Assembly (NCBI RefSeq): GCF_001612905.1
Contig: NZ_BDBI01000009.1
Span: 62,001 to 126,000 of the forward strand
Reading direction: 5' to 3'
Source of the DNA: Nocardia ignorata NBRC 108230
Lineage (GTDB): Bacteria; Actinomycetota; Actinomycetes; Mycobacteriales; Mycobacteriaceae
DNA length: 64,000 nt
The notes below the pieces were generated by a model. That model saw only the letters and a program-made list of their open reading frames with translations, made no database searches and was not told the origin of the DNA. How positions within the stretch are numbered: position 1 is the first letter of the stretch; each line of letters opens with the position of its first letter. The position numbers and the translations under genes were made by a program. Shown here piece after piece: positions 1 to 7,807 of the stretch.

Positions 1-424
1 AACAACCGCATCGTCGTGGAGCCGACTTCGTCGCTCCGGATTTCCAGGAGAGTTGCCTGCGGATCATCCCTGACGAGAGGTCGGTGGATGACCTCAACGC
101 CTGCACGGGGTGAAGTTCTCACCCACTCGGTCCTCGGCTCGTCCTCGGAACCCTATGCCGGTTGGTGTGGGCGCGGCACGCGAATTCGGACTGGTGACTC
201 GAGTAGGGTCGATCTTGCCCCGCGACGTGGCGGCGACGCGTGGGTGCACGGGGAAGGTTCGCCTCGTTCGGTCGAGTCCGATCGAGGCGACCCGCGCATC
301 CTGGACGTGTCCAGGCCGACGCAAGTCTCCCCGTTGAGGCAATGTCGAGCTATGTAGACGTCCCCGACCAACCTGGGGAAGGACGGTTACGGTTCGCTGC
401 AGTACTGCCACGAATGGGCGGTGC
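1..424. other. No recognisable gene
   Basis: Open frames exist on both strands, but they are low-complexity, Arg/Pro-rich shadow frames with no domain I recognise. I see no tRNA-like or repeat structure. It is the downstream flank of lsr2. Confidence 0.5.
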
Positions 425-778
425 TTAGGCCGAGGCTTCCTCGTAGGCGGTGATGATCTCGGTGGCGATGCGGCCGCGGGTGGAGACGGTGCGGCCGTTT
501 TCGATGGCCCAGGCCCTGATGGTGGCGAGGTCGGTGCGGCGACCTGTCCGGGTGGCGGGGGTCGTGGTGGCGTGTCGGCGGGTGTTGCTGGTTTTGGTGC
601 GGCTGGTTCGCCGGGCGTATGGGGTCCATTGTGTGAAGGTGTTGCGCAGTTTGGTGGCGTTGGTTTCGGACAGGTCGATTTCGTAGGTGTGTCCGTCGAT
701 GCCGAAGGTGACGGTTTCTTCGGCGGTGGATGTGCCGTCGTAGTCGTCGATGAGGGTGACAACGACCTTGCGTGCCAT
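425..778 (-). CDS. lsr2: Lsr2-family nucleoid-associated protein
   Basis: A 117-residue protein of standard Lsr2 length. Residues 1-60 match the dimerisation domain, with the start MARKVVVTLIDD and the segment TAEETVTFGIDGHTYEIDLS. A basic linker spans about 55-82. The C-terminal DNA-binding domain (about 83-117) carries the RGR AT-hook-like triplet at 101-103. Lsr2 is the actinobacterial xenogeneic silencer that coats AT-rich, often horizontally acquired DNA. Its position beside insertion sequences suggests an accessory copy on a plasmid or island rather than the core chromosomal gene, but that is inference. The ATG at 776-778 begins the conserved N-terminus, so the start is secure. Confidence 0.93.
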   Translation of the reverse strand: MARKVVVTLIDDYDGTSTAEETVTFGIDGHTYEIDLSETNATKLRNTFTQWTPYARRTSRTKTSNTRRHATTTPATRTGRRTDLATIRAWAIENGRTVSTRGRIATEIITAYEEASA

Positions 779-1011
779 GCGATTTCCCGTCTGTTGTGTC
801 TGGTTGTGACTGTGTGAGGGTAGTCGCAGGTTCAGCGGATGCGGAGATCAGCTTCCTTGAACCGGACAAACCTCAAGCGCACGTTGCGCGAGGCGGGCTC
901 GAGTTTGGGTGGCCGTCTTCGCGATGGTGTCGGCCATTCGAGGTTAGGTCTGGATGTTAGAAATGATCGGGCTTGGTGGGGCTCGTGTCGTTCATGACGA
1001 TCGTTCTCTGT
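779..1011. other. Intergenic stretch between lsr2 and the IS3 element
   Basis: No supported gene. It should hold the lsr2 promoter, which reads leftward, but I see no clear -10/-35 or palindrome. It does not contain the missing 3' part of the nitroreductase gene cut by the IS on the other side. Confidence 0.4.
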
Positions 1012-1080
1012 TGGGGCTGCCGCAGGAGTAGGTGACAACCGAGATGGCTTGCCGAGAGGTAAGCCTGAGAGGATGTCGCA

Positions 1081-1389
1081 GTGCCCAAGCCGTATCCGAA
1101 AGAGTTCCGCGACGATGTCGTGCGGGTCGCCCGCAACCGCGACGACGGAGTGACCCTGGAGCAGGTCGCGGCCGATTTCGGGGTTCATCCGATGACGCTG
1201 TCTAAATGGATGCGCCAAGCCGACGTCGACGACGGGAACAAACCGGGAACCACACGCAGCGAGTCCGGTGAGTTGCGCGATGCCCGCCGCCGGATCCGCC
1301 TGTTGGAGCAGGAGAATGAGGTCCTGCGCCGCGCCGCGGCGTATCTGTCGCAGGCGCAGATACCGGGAAAAGGCTCTACCCGCTCGTGA
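1081..1389 (+). CDS. IS3-family transposase OrfA
   Basis: A 102-residue OrfA. The N-terminal half is a helix-turn-helix of the transposase_8 type (YPKEFRDDVVRVARN, then LEQVAADFGVHPMTLSKWM at about 27-45). A leucine-zipper-like helix follows at about 68-90 (LRDARRRIRLLEQENEVLRR). It binds the element ends and partners with OrfB. The likely start is GTG at 1081 and the stop is at 1387-1389. Near its end lies the heptamer G-GGA-AAA (1365-1371), in register for programmed -1 frameshifting into orfB, which would give an OrfAB fusion transposase. Confidence 0.92.
   Translation: MPKPYPKEFRDDVVRVARNRDDGVTLEQVAADFGVHPMTLSKWMRQADVDDGNKPGTTRSESGELRDARRRIRLLEQENEVLRRAAAYLSQAQIPGKGSTRS
1365..1371 (+). 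promoter_or_regulatory. Probable -1 ribosomal frameshift heptamer (G GGA AAA)
   Basis: In the orfA frame the codons are CCG-GGA-AAA-GGC, so the string is a canonical X-XXY-YYZ slippery site. Slipping back one base enters the frame of orfB (1386 onward) with continuous reading RLYPLVKELAAEG. This resembles the uninterrupted start of related IS3 OrfB proteins. IS3-family elements are known to make OrfAB this way. Confidence 0.75.
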
Positions 1390-2246
1390 AAGAGCTTGCC
1401 GCCGAAGGGATTCCTGTGGCGGTGACGTGTCGGGTGCTGCAGCTCGCTCGCCAGCCCTACTACCGGTGGCTGGCCGATCCGGTGACCGCCGGCGAGATCG
1501 CCGAGGCGTATCGGGCCAACGCGTTGTTCGACGCCCACCGCGACGACCCTGAATTCGGCTACCGATTCCTCGCTGACGAGGCCCGCGAAGCCGGCGAAAC
1601 GATGGCCGAGCGGACAGCGTGGCGGATCTGCTCGATCAATCGGTGGTGGAGCGCGTTCGGCAAGCGAGGGCGCAGGAAGAACGGCAAGCCCGGACCGCCG
1701 GTCCATGACGATCTGGTGCGACGGAACTTCACCGCTGATGAACCGAATCGTTTGTGGCTCAGCGACATTACCGAACATTGGACCGGTGAAGGGAAGTTGT
1801 ATTTGTGTGCGGTCAAGGACGTGTTCTCCAACCGGATCATCGGTTACTCGATCGATTCGAGGATGAAGTCGCGGCTCGCGGTGACCGCGGTGAACAATGC
1901 CGTCGCCCGGCGAGGTGATGTCGCCGGTTGCGTTCTGCACACCGACCGTGGAAGTCAGTTTCGCTCGAGACGATTCGTCGGCGCGCTCCCTCGCCATCGG
2001 ATGGTCGGATCCATGGGCCGTGTCGGCGCCGCCGGTGACAACGCGGCCATGGAAAGCTTCTTCAGCCTGCTGCAACGCAACGTGCTGGACCGGCAGCGCT
2101 GGGACACCCGCGAACAACTGCGGATCGCGATCGTCACCTGGATCGAGCGCACCTATCACCGTCGGCGTCGTCAGGCCCGGCTCGGCCGGTTGACCCCGAT
2201 CGAATTCGAAACCATCATGTCCCCAGCAGTCCGACAGGCTGCTTAA
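1386..2246 (+). CDS. IS3-family transposase OrfB, DDE integrase
   Basis: A 286-residue rve-type integrase. The N-terminal HTH_21 region reads VAVTCRVLQLARQPYYRWL, followed by the catalytic core. The visible triad is D127 (WLSDITEHW), D187 (LHTDRGSQF) and E223 (DNAAMESFFSLLQ), giving the DD(35)E spacing of IS3. The C-terminus ends with RLTPIEFE as usual. It overlaps orfA by GTGA. The independent GTG start may be used little if the main product is the frameshift fusion. All catalytic residues are present, so the element looks active. Confidence 0.92.
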   Translation: MKELAAEGIPVAVTCRVLQLARQPYYRWLADPVTAGEIAEAYRANALFDAHRDDPEFGYRFLADEAREAGETMAERTAWRICSINRWWSAFGKRGRRKNGKPGPPVHDDLVRRNFTADEPNRLWLSDITEHWTGEGKLYLCAVKDVFSNRIIGYSIDSRMKSRLAVTAVNNAVARRGDVAGCVLHTDRGSQFRSRRFVGALPRHRMVGSMGRVGAAGDNAAMESFFSLLQRNVLDRQRWDTREQLRIAIVTWIERTYHRRRRQARLGRLTPIEFETIMSPAVRQAA

Positions 2247-2276
2247 CCACTGTCACTCGATCCTGCAGCAGCCCCG

Positions 2277-2662
2277 GTGACGGCGCTGTCGAGACCGGTG
2301 TCGTCTGTGTACCGGGCCAGTGCCGGGTCCAGACCGGCGGCGGACAGTGATTCCGCGAGCGCGGCGGGCCCGAGATCCTGCCCGTGGACGTGCAGCCGGT
2401 TCCCGGCGGTGTCGTAGAGGCGCGCGAACGCCTCGGGCCCGCCGGTTGCGGTGGCTGCGGCGAAGACCCTCCCGAGGCGGCGCGAGCGCTCGATCATCGG
2501 CCGGTGATCGGCGTCGACGTCGTGGCCCTCGTTGAGTACGGCCAGGCTCATCTGCCGCAGCCGCGCGGTGTGCGGGCCGTCCTGGGCGGCGGCGAGCAGC
2601 CACCGCGAACTCACCCACGCGAACGGGCAAACAGGATCGAGATACAGGTCGATGTCGGCCAT
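2277..2662 (-). pseudogene. DsbA-family / mycothiol-dependent nitroreductase homologue, 3' truncated by the IS
   Basis: From the ATG at 2660-2662 the protein begins MADIDLYLDPVCPFAWVSSR, the thioredoxin-fold start of the Rv2466c-like family. About 128 residues remain before the right end of the IS3 element; the family is about 200 residues long. The remainder is not found on the far side of the IS. The active-site motif reads C-P-F-A, so the second cysteine of the CPWC-type motif is replaced by alanine. The family transfers electrons from mycothiol. It lies downstream of a DUF2892 gene on the same strand and may once have been in the adjacent thiol/sulfur-related regulon. Confidence 0.75.
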
Positions 2663-2756
2663 CGAGGGCCCCCCTAGGGAAGTGGTGGCGCGCCGGTTCG
2701 GGACAGGACCCATAGGGACCGGCGCGCCGGTGGGTGGATGCGGTCAGGGGGTGGCG

Positions 2757-2984
2757 TCAGTGACTGCTGGACGCGCGTGGCCGCCCCTGCAGTTCGACCC
2801 CGAACAGCGGGCCCAGCAGGCAGAAATGGAAGACTCCCGCCGCGATCGGGACCAGGCCGATCACGGCCACGATGACTCCTGCGGTCCCGCCGATCACGGC
2901 CAAGCCGATCACGATCACCGCGATTCCGGCGGCCATACGGGCCAGGCGCCCGGCGGTACTTCGCATGAATTCGATGATGCCCAT
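2757..2984 (-). CDS. DUF2892 (YgaP-type) small membrane protein
   Basis: A 75-residue protein starting MGIIEFMRSTAGRLARMAAG, then two hydrophobic helices at about 18-36 and 38-56 separated by Gly-Gly. This is the layout of DUF2892, the membrane module found alone or fused to rhodaneses such as YgaP. The ATG at 2982-2984 was chosen because the family starts there; an upstream in-frame start would add 14 residues lacking family character. It is transcribed away from the MMPL transporter, and two operator palindromes (3029 and 3065) lie in the shared promoter. A link to sulfane-sulfur handling is known for relatives and inferred here. Confidence 0.8.
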   Translation of the reverse strand: MGIIEFMRSTAGRLARMAAGIAVIVIGLAVIGGTAGVIVAVIGLVPIAAGVFHFCLLGPLFGVELQGRPRASSSH

Positions 2985-3028
2985 AACGCTGCACTTCTTC
3001 GACGCAGGAACAGGGGTTGCGCTCAACT

Positions 3029-3044
3029 ATACCCCCTGGGGTAT
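3029..3044. promoter_or_regulatory. CsoR/CstR-type operator, copy 1
   Basis: Perfect inverted repeat ATACCCC-CT-GGGGTAT. It matches the GC-rich TACC...GGTA palindromes bound by CsoR-family repressors. It lies in the divergent promoter between the DUF2892 gene and the MMPL transporter, 45 bp upstream of the DUF2892 start. Confidence 0.85.
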
Positions 3045-3064
3045 GGTCGGACTCGACATTCAAT

Positions 3065-3080
3065 ATACCCCAGGGGGTAT
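3065..3080. promoter_or_regulatory. CsoR/CstR-type operator, copy 2
   Basis: Perfect inverted repeat ATACCCC-AG-GGGGTAT, 36 bp from copy 1 (same helical face after about 3.4 turns). It is immediately upstream of the AAAGGAGG ribosome-binding site of the MMPL gene, so repressor binding here would block the transporter promoter. Confidence 0.85.
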
Positions 3081-3094
3081 CAAAGGAGGGTCGG

Positions 3095-5254
3095 ATGACC
3101 GAAACGAAGCTCGATACCGCCTCGGCGAAACCACCCGGCACGACCTCCGGGCCAGGAATGCTGGGCCGGTGGGGGGCGTTCATGGCCGGGCGCACCCGGG
3201 CAGTGATCGGGATATGGCTGCTGGTGCTGATCGCACTGGGCGCCGCCGCGCCGAGTGTGTTCACCTCCCTGGCCGGGGCCGGGTGGCAAGCCAACGGCTC
3301 GGAATCGGTCCGTGCCCGTGAACTGGCTCAGCAGCACTTCGGTGGTAACTCCTCGGCCGCGGTGCAGGTGGTGATCCATTCCGACACCGCCACGATCGGT
3401 GACCCGGCGATGGCACGGGTGGTCGAGCAGGCCACGGCGGTCTTCGCCGGGGACGAGCGGATCGGGCAGGTGATCGCCCCGCAGCCGGGGTTCACGATCA
3501 GCCCTGACGGACACACCGGCATCGTGATCGCGGGCGCCAATGCCTCCACCGATGACATGGTCAAAGCCGTCGACGAGCACAAAGCCGCGTTGACCGCGCT
3601 GTCGAAAGACGGGATCGAGGTGTATCCGACCGGGGCGTCGGCGTTGTGGAGCGATTTCAATGTCGCCAACCACGACGCGATGATCCAGGCCGAGATGTTG
3701 TCGTGGCCGGTCACCCTGGCGATCATGGTGCTGGCGTTCGGATCGCTGGTCGCGGCCGGGCTGCCGCTGCTGCTGACCCTCGCGGGCTTGGTGGCCTCCG
3801 CGGGTGGGTTGGTGCTGCTGAATCAGATCACCCCGATCTCGGTGTGGGCGATGAACTTCGCCATGATGTTCGCCCTCGCCCTGGGCATCGACTACGCGCT
3901 GTTCCTGGTCTCGCGCTTCCGCGACGCGCTGGCCCGCACCGGCGATCCCCGCGCCGCGGTCGCCGAAACCATGGACACCGCAGGCAAAGCCGTCCTGCTC
4001 TCAGGGCTGACGGTGCTGGTGAGCTTGTCGGCGGTGCTGATCGTGCCCGCTCCCGCCGTGCGGACCATGGCGGTCGGGATCATGCTCGCGGTGGTGTTCG
4101 TCCTCGCCGCGACCCTGACCCTGCTGCCCGCCGTTCTCGGCGCGCTCGGCACCAAGATCAACGCCGCCGCGCTGCCCTACGCGCGCCGCCAGCAGCACCG
4201 CTCGCCGGTGTTCGCGCGCTGGGCCCAGATCCTGCACAAGCATCCGTGGCCGTTCGCCGCGGTGGCACTGGCCATCCTGATCGGGCTGGCCGCGCCGGTG
4301 TTCGGGCTCAAGACCGCGATGCCCTCGATCGCGGTCGTGCCCACCGACGCGCCGGTGCGCCAGGGCTATGAACTGATCGCCGAGCAGATGGGCCCCGGCG
4401 CCCCGGGCATGCTCTCGATCATCACCCCGACCGCCGACGCGGCGGCCAGCGAGACCATCGCGCGCGCCAGCGACGGCATCGTCATGCTCACCCCGCCCCA
4501 GCCCGCCGCCGACGGCGCCGATCTGGTGATGATGCAGGCCATGCCCGCAGTCGATCCCTCCGCACCGCAGATGGCCGAAATCCTGGACCGGTTGCGTGCC
4601 GACCTGCCCGCCGACGCGGTGGTCGGTGGCGCGGCGGCGGAAAACCTCGACCTGCAACAAGCCCTCGACGACTATCTGCCGATCGTGGTGGCCATCATCT
4701 TGGTGCTCGGGTTCGTGTTGTTGCTGATCGCGTTGCAGGCCCCGCTCATCGCGGCCTTGGGAACCCTGGTCAGCCTGCTCTCGACCGCGGCCGCGTTCGG
4801 GGTGGCCAAGCTGATTTTCCAGGACGGGCACGGCGCCGAGCTGCTGGGCTTCACCCCGCAGGGGTTCCTCGACGGGTGGGGGCCGGTGTTCTTCTTCGCG
4901 ATGATCTTCGCCATCGCCATGGACTACACGGTGTTCTTGCTGGCCACCGGCAAGGAACACTATGAGCGCACCGGCGACCCCCACGCCGCGCTCCTGGACG
5001 GGCTCGCGCATTCGGGGCGGGTCATCTTCGCCGCCGCGGCGGTGATGGTGGCGGTGTTCTTCACCTTCGCCCTGGCCGACCCGCTCCCACCCAAGGAGAT
5101 GGGCATCATCCTGGGTGTCGCGGTCCTGCTCGACGCACTGCTGGTGCGGCTGGTGCTGCTGCCGGTGATCCTGCGCCTGACCGGGCACGCTGCCTGGTGG
5201 AGCCCGGCGTGGCTGACCCGGGTGCTGCCCACCATCAGCTTCGCTCACCACTGA
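3095..5254 (+). CDS. MMPL/RND-family transporter in a CsoR/CstR-type regulon
   Basis: A 719-residue MMPL-family membrane transporter. There is a first transmembrane helix near residues 33-53, a periplasmic loop, a block of five helices (about 200-365) that includes the RND motif around FALALGIDYALFLVSRFRD, then a repeat of the same layout. The second block is near 530-700, with IFAIAMDYTVFLLATGKEHY and the conserved charged residues. The ATG at 3095 has an ideal AAAGGAGG site 6 bp upstream and follows two operator palindromes. Relatives export lipids or hydrophobic compounds by proton motive force. The substrate is unknown; control by the downstream repressor suggests a role in sulfur-species or metal stress rather than cell-envelope lipid export. 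It could alternatively be a drug pump. Confidence 0.88.
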   Translation: MTETKLDTASAKPPGTTSGPGMLGRWGAFMAGRTRAVIGIWLLVLIALGAAAPSVFTSLAGAGWQANGSESVRARELAQQHFGGNSSAAVQVVIHSDTATIGDPAMARVVEQATAVFAGDERIGQVIAPQPGFTISPDGHTGIVIAGANASTDDMVKAVDEHKAALTALSKDGIEVYPTGASALWSDFNVANHDAMIQAEMLSWPVTLAIMVLAFGSLVAAGLPLLLTLAGLVASAGGLVLLNQITPISVWAMNFAMMFALALGIDYALFLVSRFRDALARTGDPRAAVAETMDTAGKAVLLSGLTVLVSLSAVLIVPAPAVRTMAVGIMLAVVFVLAATLTLLPAVLGALGTKINAAALPYARRQQHRSPVFARWAQILHKHPWPFAAVALAILIGLAAPVFGLKTAMPSIAVVPTDAPVRQGYELIAEQMGPGAPGMLSIITPTADAAASETIARASDGIVMLTPPQPAADGADLVMMQAMPAVDPSAPQMAEILDRLRADLPADAVVGGAAAENLDLQQALDDYLPIVVAIILVLGFVLLLIALQAPLIAALGTLVSLLSTAAAFGVAKLIFQDGHGAELLGFTPQGFLDGWGPVFFFAMIFAIAMDYTVFLLATGKEHYERTGDPHAALLDGLAHSGRVIFAAAAVMVAVFFTFALADPLPPKEMGIILGVAVLLDALLVRLVLLPVILRLTGHAAWWSPAWLTRVLPTISFAHH

Positions 5255-5608
<354 letters not shown>

Positions 5609-5625
5609 CCCCGCACAGCGCGGGG
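5609..5625 (+). terminator. GC hairpin after the repressor gene
   Basis: CCCCGC-ACAGC-GCGGGG forms a perfect 6-bp stem immediately after the repressor stop codon. There is no T-run, so it may be an attenuator or mRNA-stability hairpin rather than a classical terminator; the following DUF2892 and DUF302 genes may still be co-transcribed. Confidence 0.4.
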
Positions 5626-5658
5626 TGGGGTACGCACACTGGAAGGACTCCCGCCGAT

Positions 5659-5898
5659 GGCATTGCCACCGCGCGACCGCACGAATGGACCATCACCCGC
5701 CTCGTCCCGGCCCTGGCCGGGACAATGGTCCTGCTCAGCGTATTGCTGAGTGTGACCCTGTCCCCGTGGTGGCTGATCCTGGCCGCCCTGGTCGGGGCGA
5801 ACCTGCTGCTCTACAGCGCGGCGGGCTGGTGCCCGGCCACCCTGGTGATGCGCCGACTCGGTCTGACCGACACGACCTGCCCAACCCCCACCGCCTGA
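5659..5898 (+). pseudogene. Second DUF2892 membrane protein, apparent 5' frameshift
   Basis: The frame ending at the TGA 5896-5898 encodes a DUF2892-type protein: EWTITRLVPALAGTMV, a hydrophobic helix, SPWWLILAALVGANLLLYS and the characteristic GWCP at about 5827. There is no ATG, GTG or TTG in this frame until 5725. An ATG at 5657 with a good GGAAGGA site sits one frame away and hits a stop after about 30 codons. A single-base indel between 5657 and 5690 would join the two. Either the gene is broken or the base sequence is wrong; the coding part downstream is well preserved. It lies between the CstR-like repressor and the DUF302 gene. Confidence 0.65.
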
Positions 5899-5924
5899 CC
5901 ACTCTCTCGGATCGGAGCACACGA

Positions 5925-6344
5925 ATGGACCTGGCCCTGTCGACCACGCTGCACACCACCTTCGACGACGCGCTCGAACGCACCCGAGAAGCGTTGGCCG
6001 AGCAAGGATTCGGCATCCTCACCGAGATCGACATGCAAGCCACCCTCAAAGCTAAACTCGGCCACGACATGGAGGACTACCGCATCCTCGGCGCCTGCAA
6101 CCCACCCCTGGCCCACCAAGCGGTCGAGATCAACCGCCAGATCGGGCTGCTGCTGCCCTGCAATGTCGTGGTCCGTCGCGACCGGACCGACACCGACACC
6201 GACACCATCATCGTCGAAGCGATGAACCCCCAGCTCATGGTCGCAGTCACCGGTCAGCCCGCACTCGATCCGGTCGCCGAGGATGCCACCACCCGCCTGC
6301 GCGCAGCCCTGGCTGCACTGGGGGGCCGCGGGGATTTGACATGA
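5925..6344 (+). CDS. DUF302-family protein
   Basis: A 139-residue protein beginning MDLALSTTLHTTFDDALERT. It has the DUF302 hallmarks: EALAEQGFGILTEIDMQATL, LGHDMEDYRILGACNP, LLLPCNVVVRR and a C-terminal MVAVTGQPALDPVAEDA. The ATG at 5925 follows CGGAGCAC. DUF302 is a cytosolic domain of uncertain biochemistry that is often encoded beside DUF2892, rhodanese and CsoR-family genes, which is the context here. The two conserved cysteines (GACNP and LPCN) are present. It is probably the last gene of the repressor operon. Confidence 0.85.
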   Translation: MDLALSTTLHTTFDDALERTREALAEQGFGILTEIDMQATLKAKLGHDMEDYRILGACNPPLAHQAVEINRQIGLLLPCNVVVRRDRTDTDTDTIIVEAMNPQLMVAVTGQPALDPVAEDATTRLRAALAALGGRGDLT

Positions 6345-6955
6345 CGCCCACTGTCCCGGTCACTGCGCCAGACTGCCGCGCCTTCCCAACGAGCCGATCG
6401 TCCCTACGGCCCTGAGCCGATTATCGACGACCCGAATAACCTTGGCACGCCGCTCGGTCAGACCCACCCACCACATCTCACTCCGGCCTTCGCCGCGCCT
6501 AGGCTGTCCGATCGACCCGCCGAGCAAGCGCGCCGGTTCGAGACGTCGGACTCCGAGTGCACCGGTGGTGACCGGTTACAGAGCGGGACCGATGGCGTCC
6601 TTGCCGGTGCCCGGCCGGGGGATGCGTATCGCACTGACATGTAGCACCGGTGCATCAGCCACTGGCACTGAAGCAATTGAATATCAAGGAAATGATAGAA
6701 TGATTGCCAACGCGAGGTGGTATGACGTGAGCAATGGGGCTGGATACATTGCAGCGCAGTACTTCCAAAACCCGCATCAGCAACTACAGTAGCTATAGCC
6801 CGAAATCCTTTCTAATCTGCAGCATACCCGCACCCCAGCGCGGTCCTGAACCTGCTCCTCGGCCGTGCTGGGCTGGCAAGCCACAGCAAAGCGACCGAGA
6901 TGGTACGCCTGGAATGTAGGCCTTTGATCAGACTTCGTTGTCTTGCGAAATCCGC
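6345..6955. other. About 600 bp without a supported gene
   Basis: Short frames only, none with family character. The segment around 6675-6800 is clearly richer in A/T than its surroundings, which suggests a junction between DNA of different origin. It is the region downstream of both DUF302 and the convergent TetR gene. Confidence 0.45.
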
Positions 6956-7690
6956 CTAGAGCAGTCCAATATTCTCGGTGTGCAGCGTCGCAGTCGGATC
7001 GATTCGGATTCCCCGGGCTCGTGACGACGCATCGATAATTCCCCAAATGATAGCGCTGAGATGATCCCGGAAGGCCGAGCGGGACATCGCGGATGGGTCG
7101 GCTTGCGAGTTAATCCACCAATCGGTTGCGGAGAGGCTGGCCCCTATGATTGACTGCACGACCAAATCTATGCCGGTGCTGTCCGCGCCAACGTTCTCCA
7201 ACACGGCGGCGAAATGGCCAGCAATGAAACCGGCGAGCTCGCGTGCATCCTCCAGGGCCTGATCGGATTCTGATGAGCTCTCGCTAAAATGACTCCGCAC
7301 GAGATATTTGAAAACGTTGCGGTGCTCGTCGACCAATTGCGTATATTGCTCGACGAGCTGATTCATCACTTTACCGATCGGCTCGGATCCGAAGTCGACC
7401 GCATCGAGAATGTTGGTCCACATAAGGTCCTTCGCCCGCTCCACCACAGCGGCACGGAGGCCCTGTTTGTCGTTGAAGTGGCGATACAGCTTAGGTTTTG
7501 TTGCGCCTGCTTCCCGGGCGATATCGTCCATGCTGGCCTCGGGGCCATATTTAGCGAAGGCTTGGTACGCGGCATCAACCAGCTCCGCGCGCACTGCGAC
7601 CCGATGCTCTTCCCAACGGCTTGATCGTGCGTCAACTCGCCGAACCACCGAGCTACCGACCTCCAACACCTTCCGTCGCGCGCCTGCCAC
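6956..7690 (-). CDS. TetR-family transcriptional regulator
   Basis: A 244-residue TetR regulator. The N-terminal DNA-binding domain occupies about residues 28-80, with LVDAAYQAFAKYGPEASMDD, then IAREAGATKPKLYRHFNDKQ as the helix-turn-helix. The C-terminal half is a ligand-binding domain ending ARGIRIDPTATLH. The general layout recalls lipid and steroid catabolism repressors of actinomycetes, but I cannot assign a ligand. It is the last gene of a minus-strand series (diiron oxygenase, BVMO, SDR, ferredoxin reductase), 117 bp beyond the reductase, so it probably controls that operon. A long N-terminal extension of about 25 residues means the true start could be further in. Confidence 0.88.
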   Translation of the reverse strand: MAGARRKVLEVGSSVVRRVDARSSRWEEHRVAVRAELVDAAYQAFAKYGPEASMDDIAREAGATKPKLYRHFNDKQGLRAAVVERAKDLMWTNILDAVDFGSEPIGKVMNQLVEQYTQLVDEHRNVFKYLVRSHFSESSSESDQALEDARELAGFIAGHFAAVLENVGADSTGIDLVVQSIIGASLSATDWWINSQADPSAMSRSAFRDHLSAIIWGIIDASSRARGIRIDPTATLHTENIGLL

Positions 7691-7807
7691 GATGCCGATC
7701 CTACGCTACGGGCTACACGGATGGACAAGTACACGAGGTCGGCAGCCCGTTTAACGCCAGGATTCTGGCGATGTCACCGCCGGACGGCCACTGCCGGTTG
7801 TGTACGG

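Larger units (their letters stand above)
1013..2275 (+). mobile_element. IS3-family insertion sequence, apparently intact
   Basis: The two transposase frames at 1081-2246 are bounded by imperfect terminal inverted repeats. 1013-1037 reads GGGGCTGCCGCAGGAG..., and the reverse complement of 2251-2275 reads GGGGCTGCTGCAGGAT.... About 20 of 25 positions agree. The usual IS3 TG/CA tips are not clear at the right end, and I could not identify a target-site duplication, so the outer limits are good to a few bases. On the right the element abuts the 3' side of a truncated nitroreductase gene. Confidence 0.85.

Noticed and set aside
94..762. Long Pro/Arg-rich frame on the minus strand overlapping lsr2
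   Set aside because: Low-complexity shadow of high-GC DNA; lsr2 in the other frame has clear family evidence.
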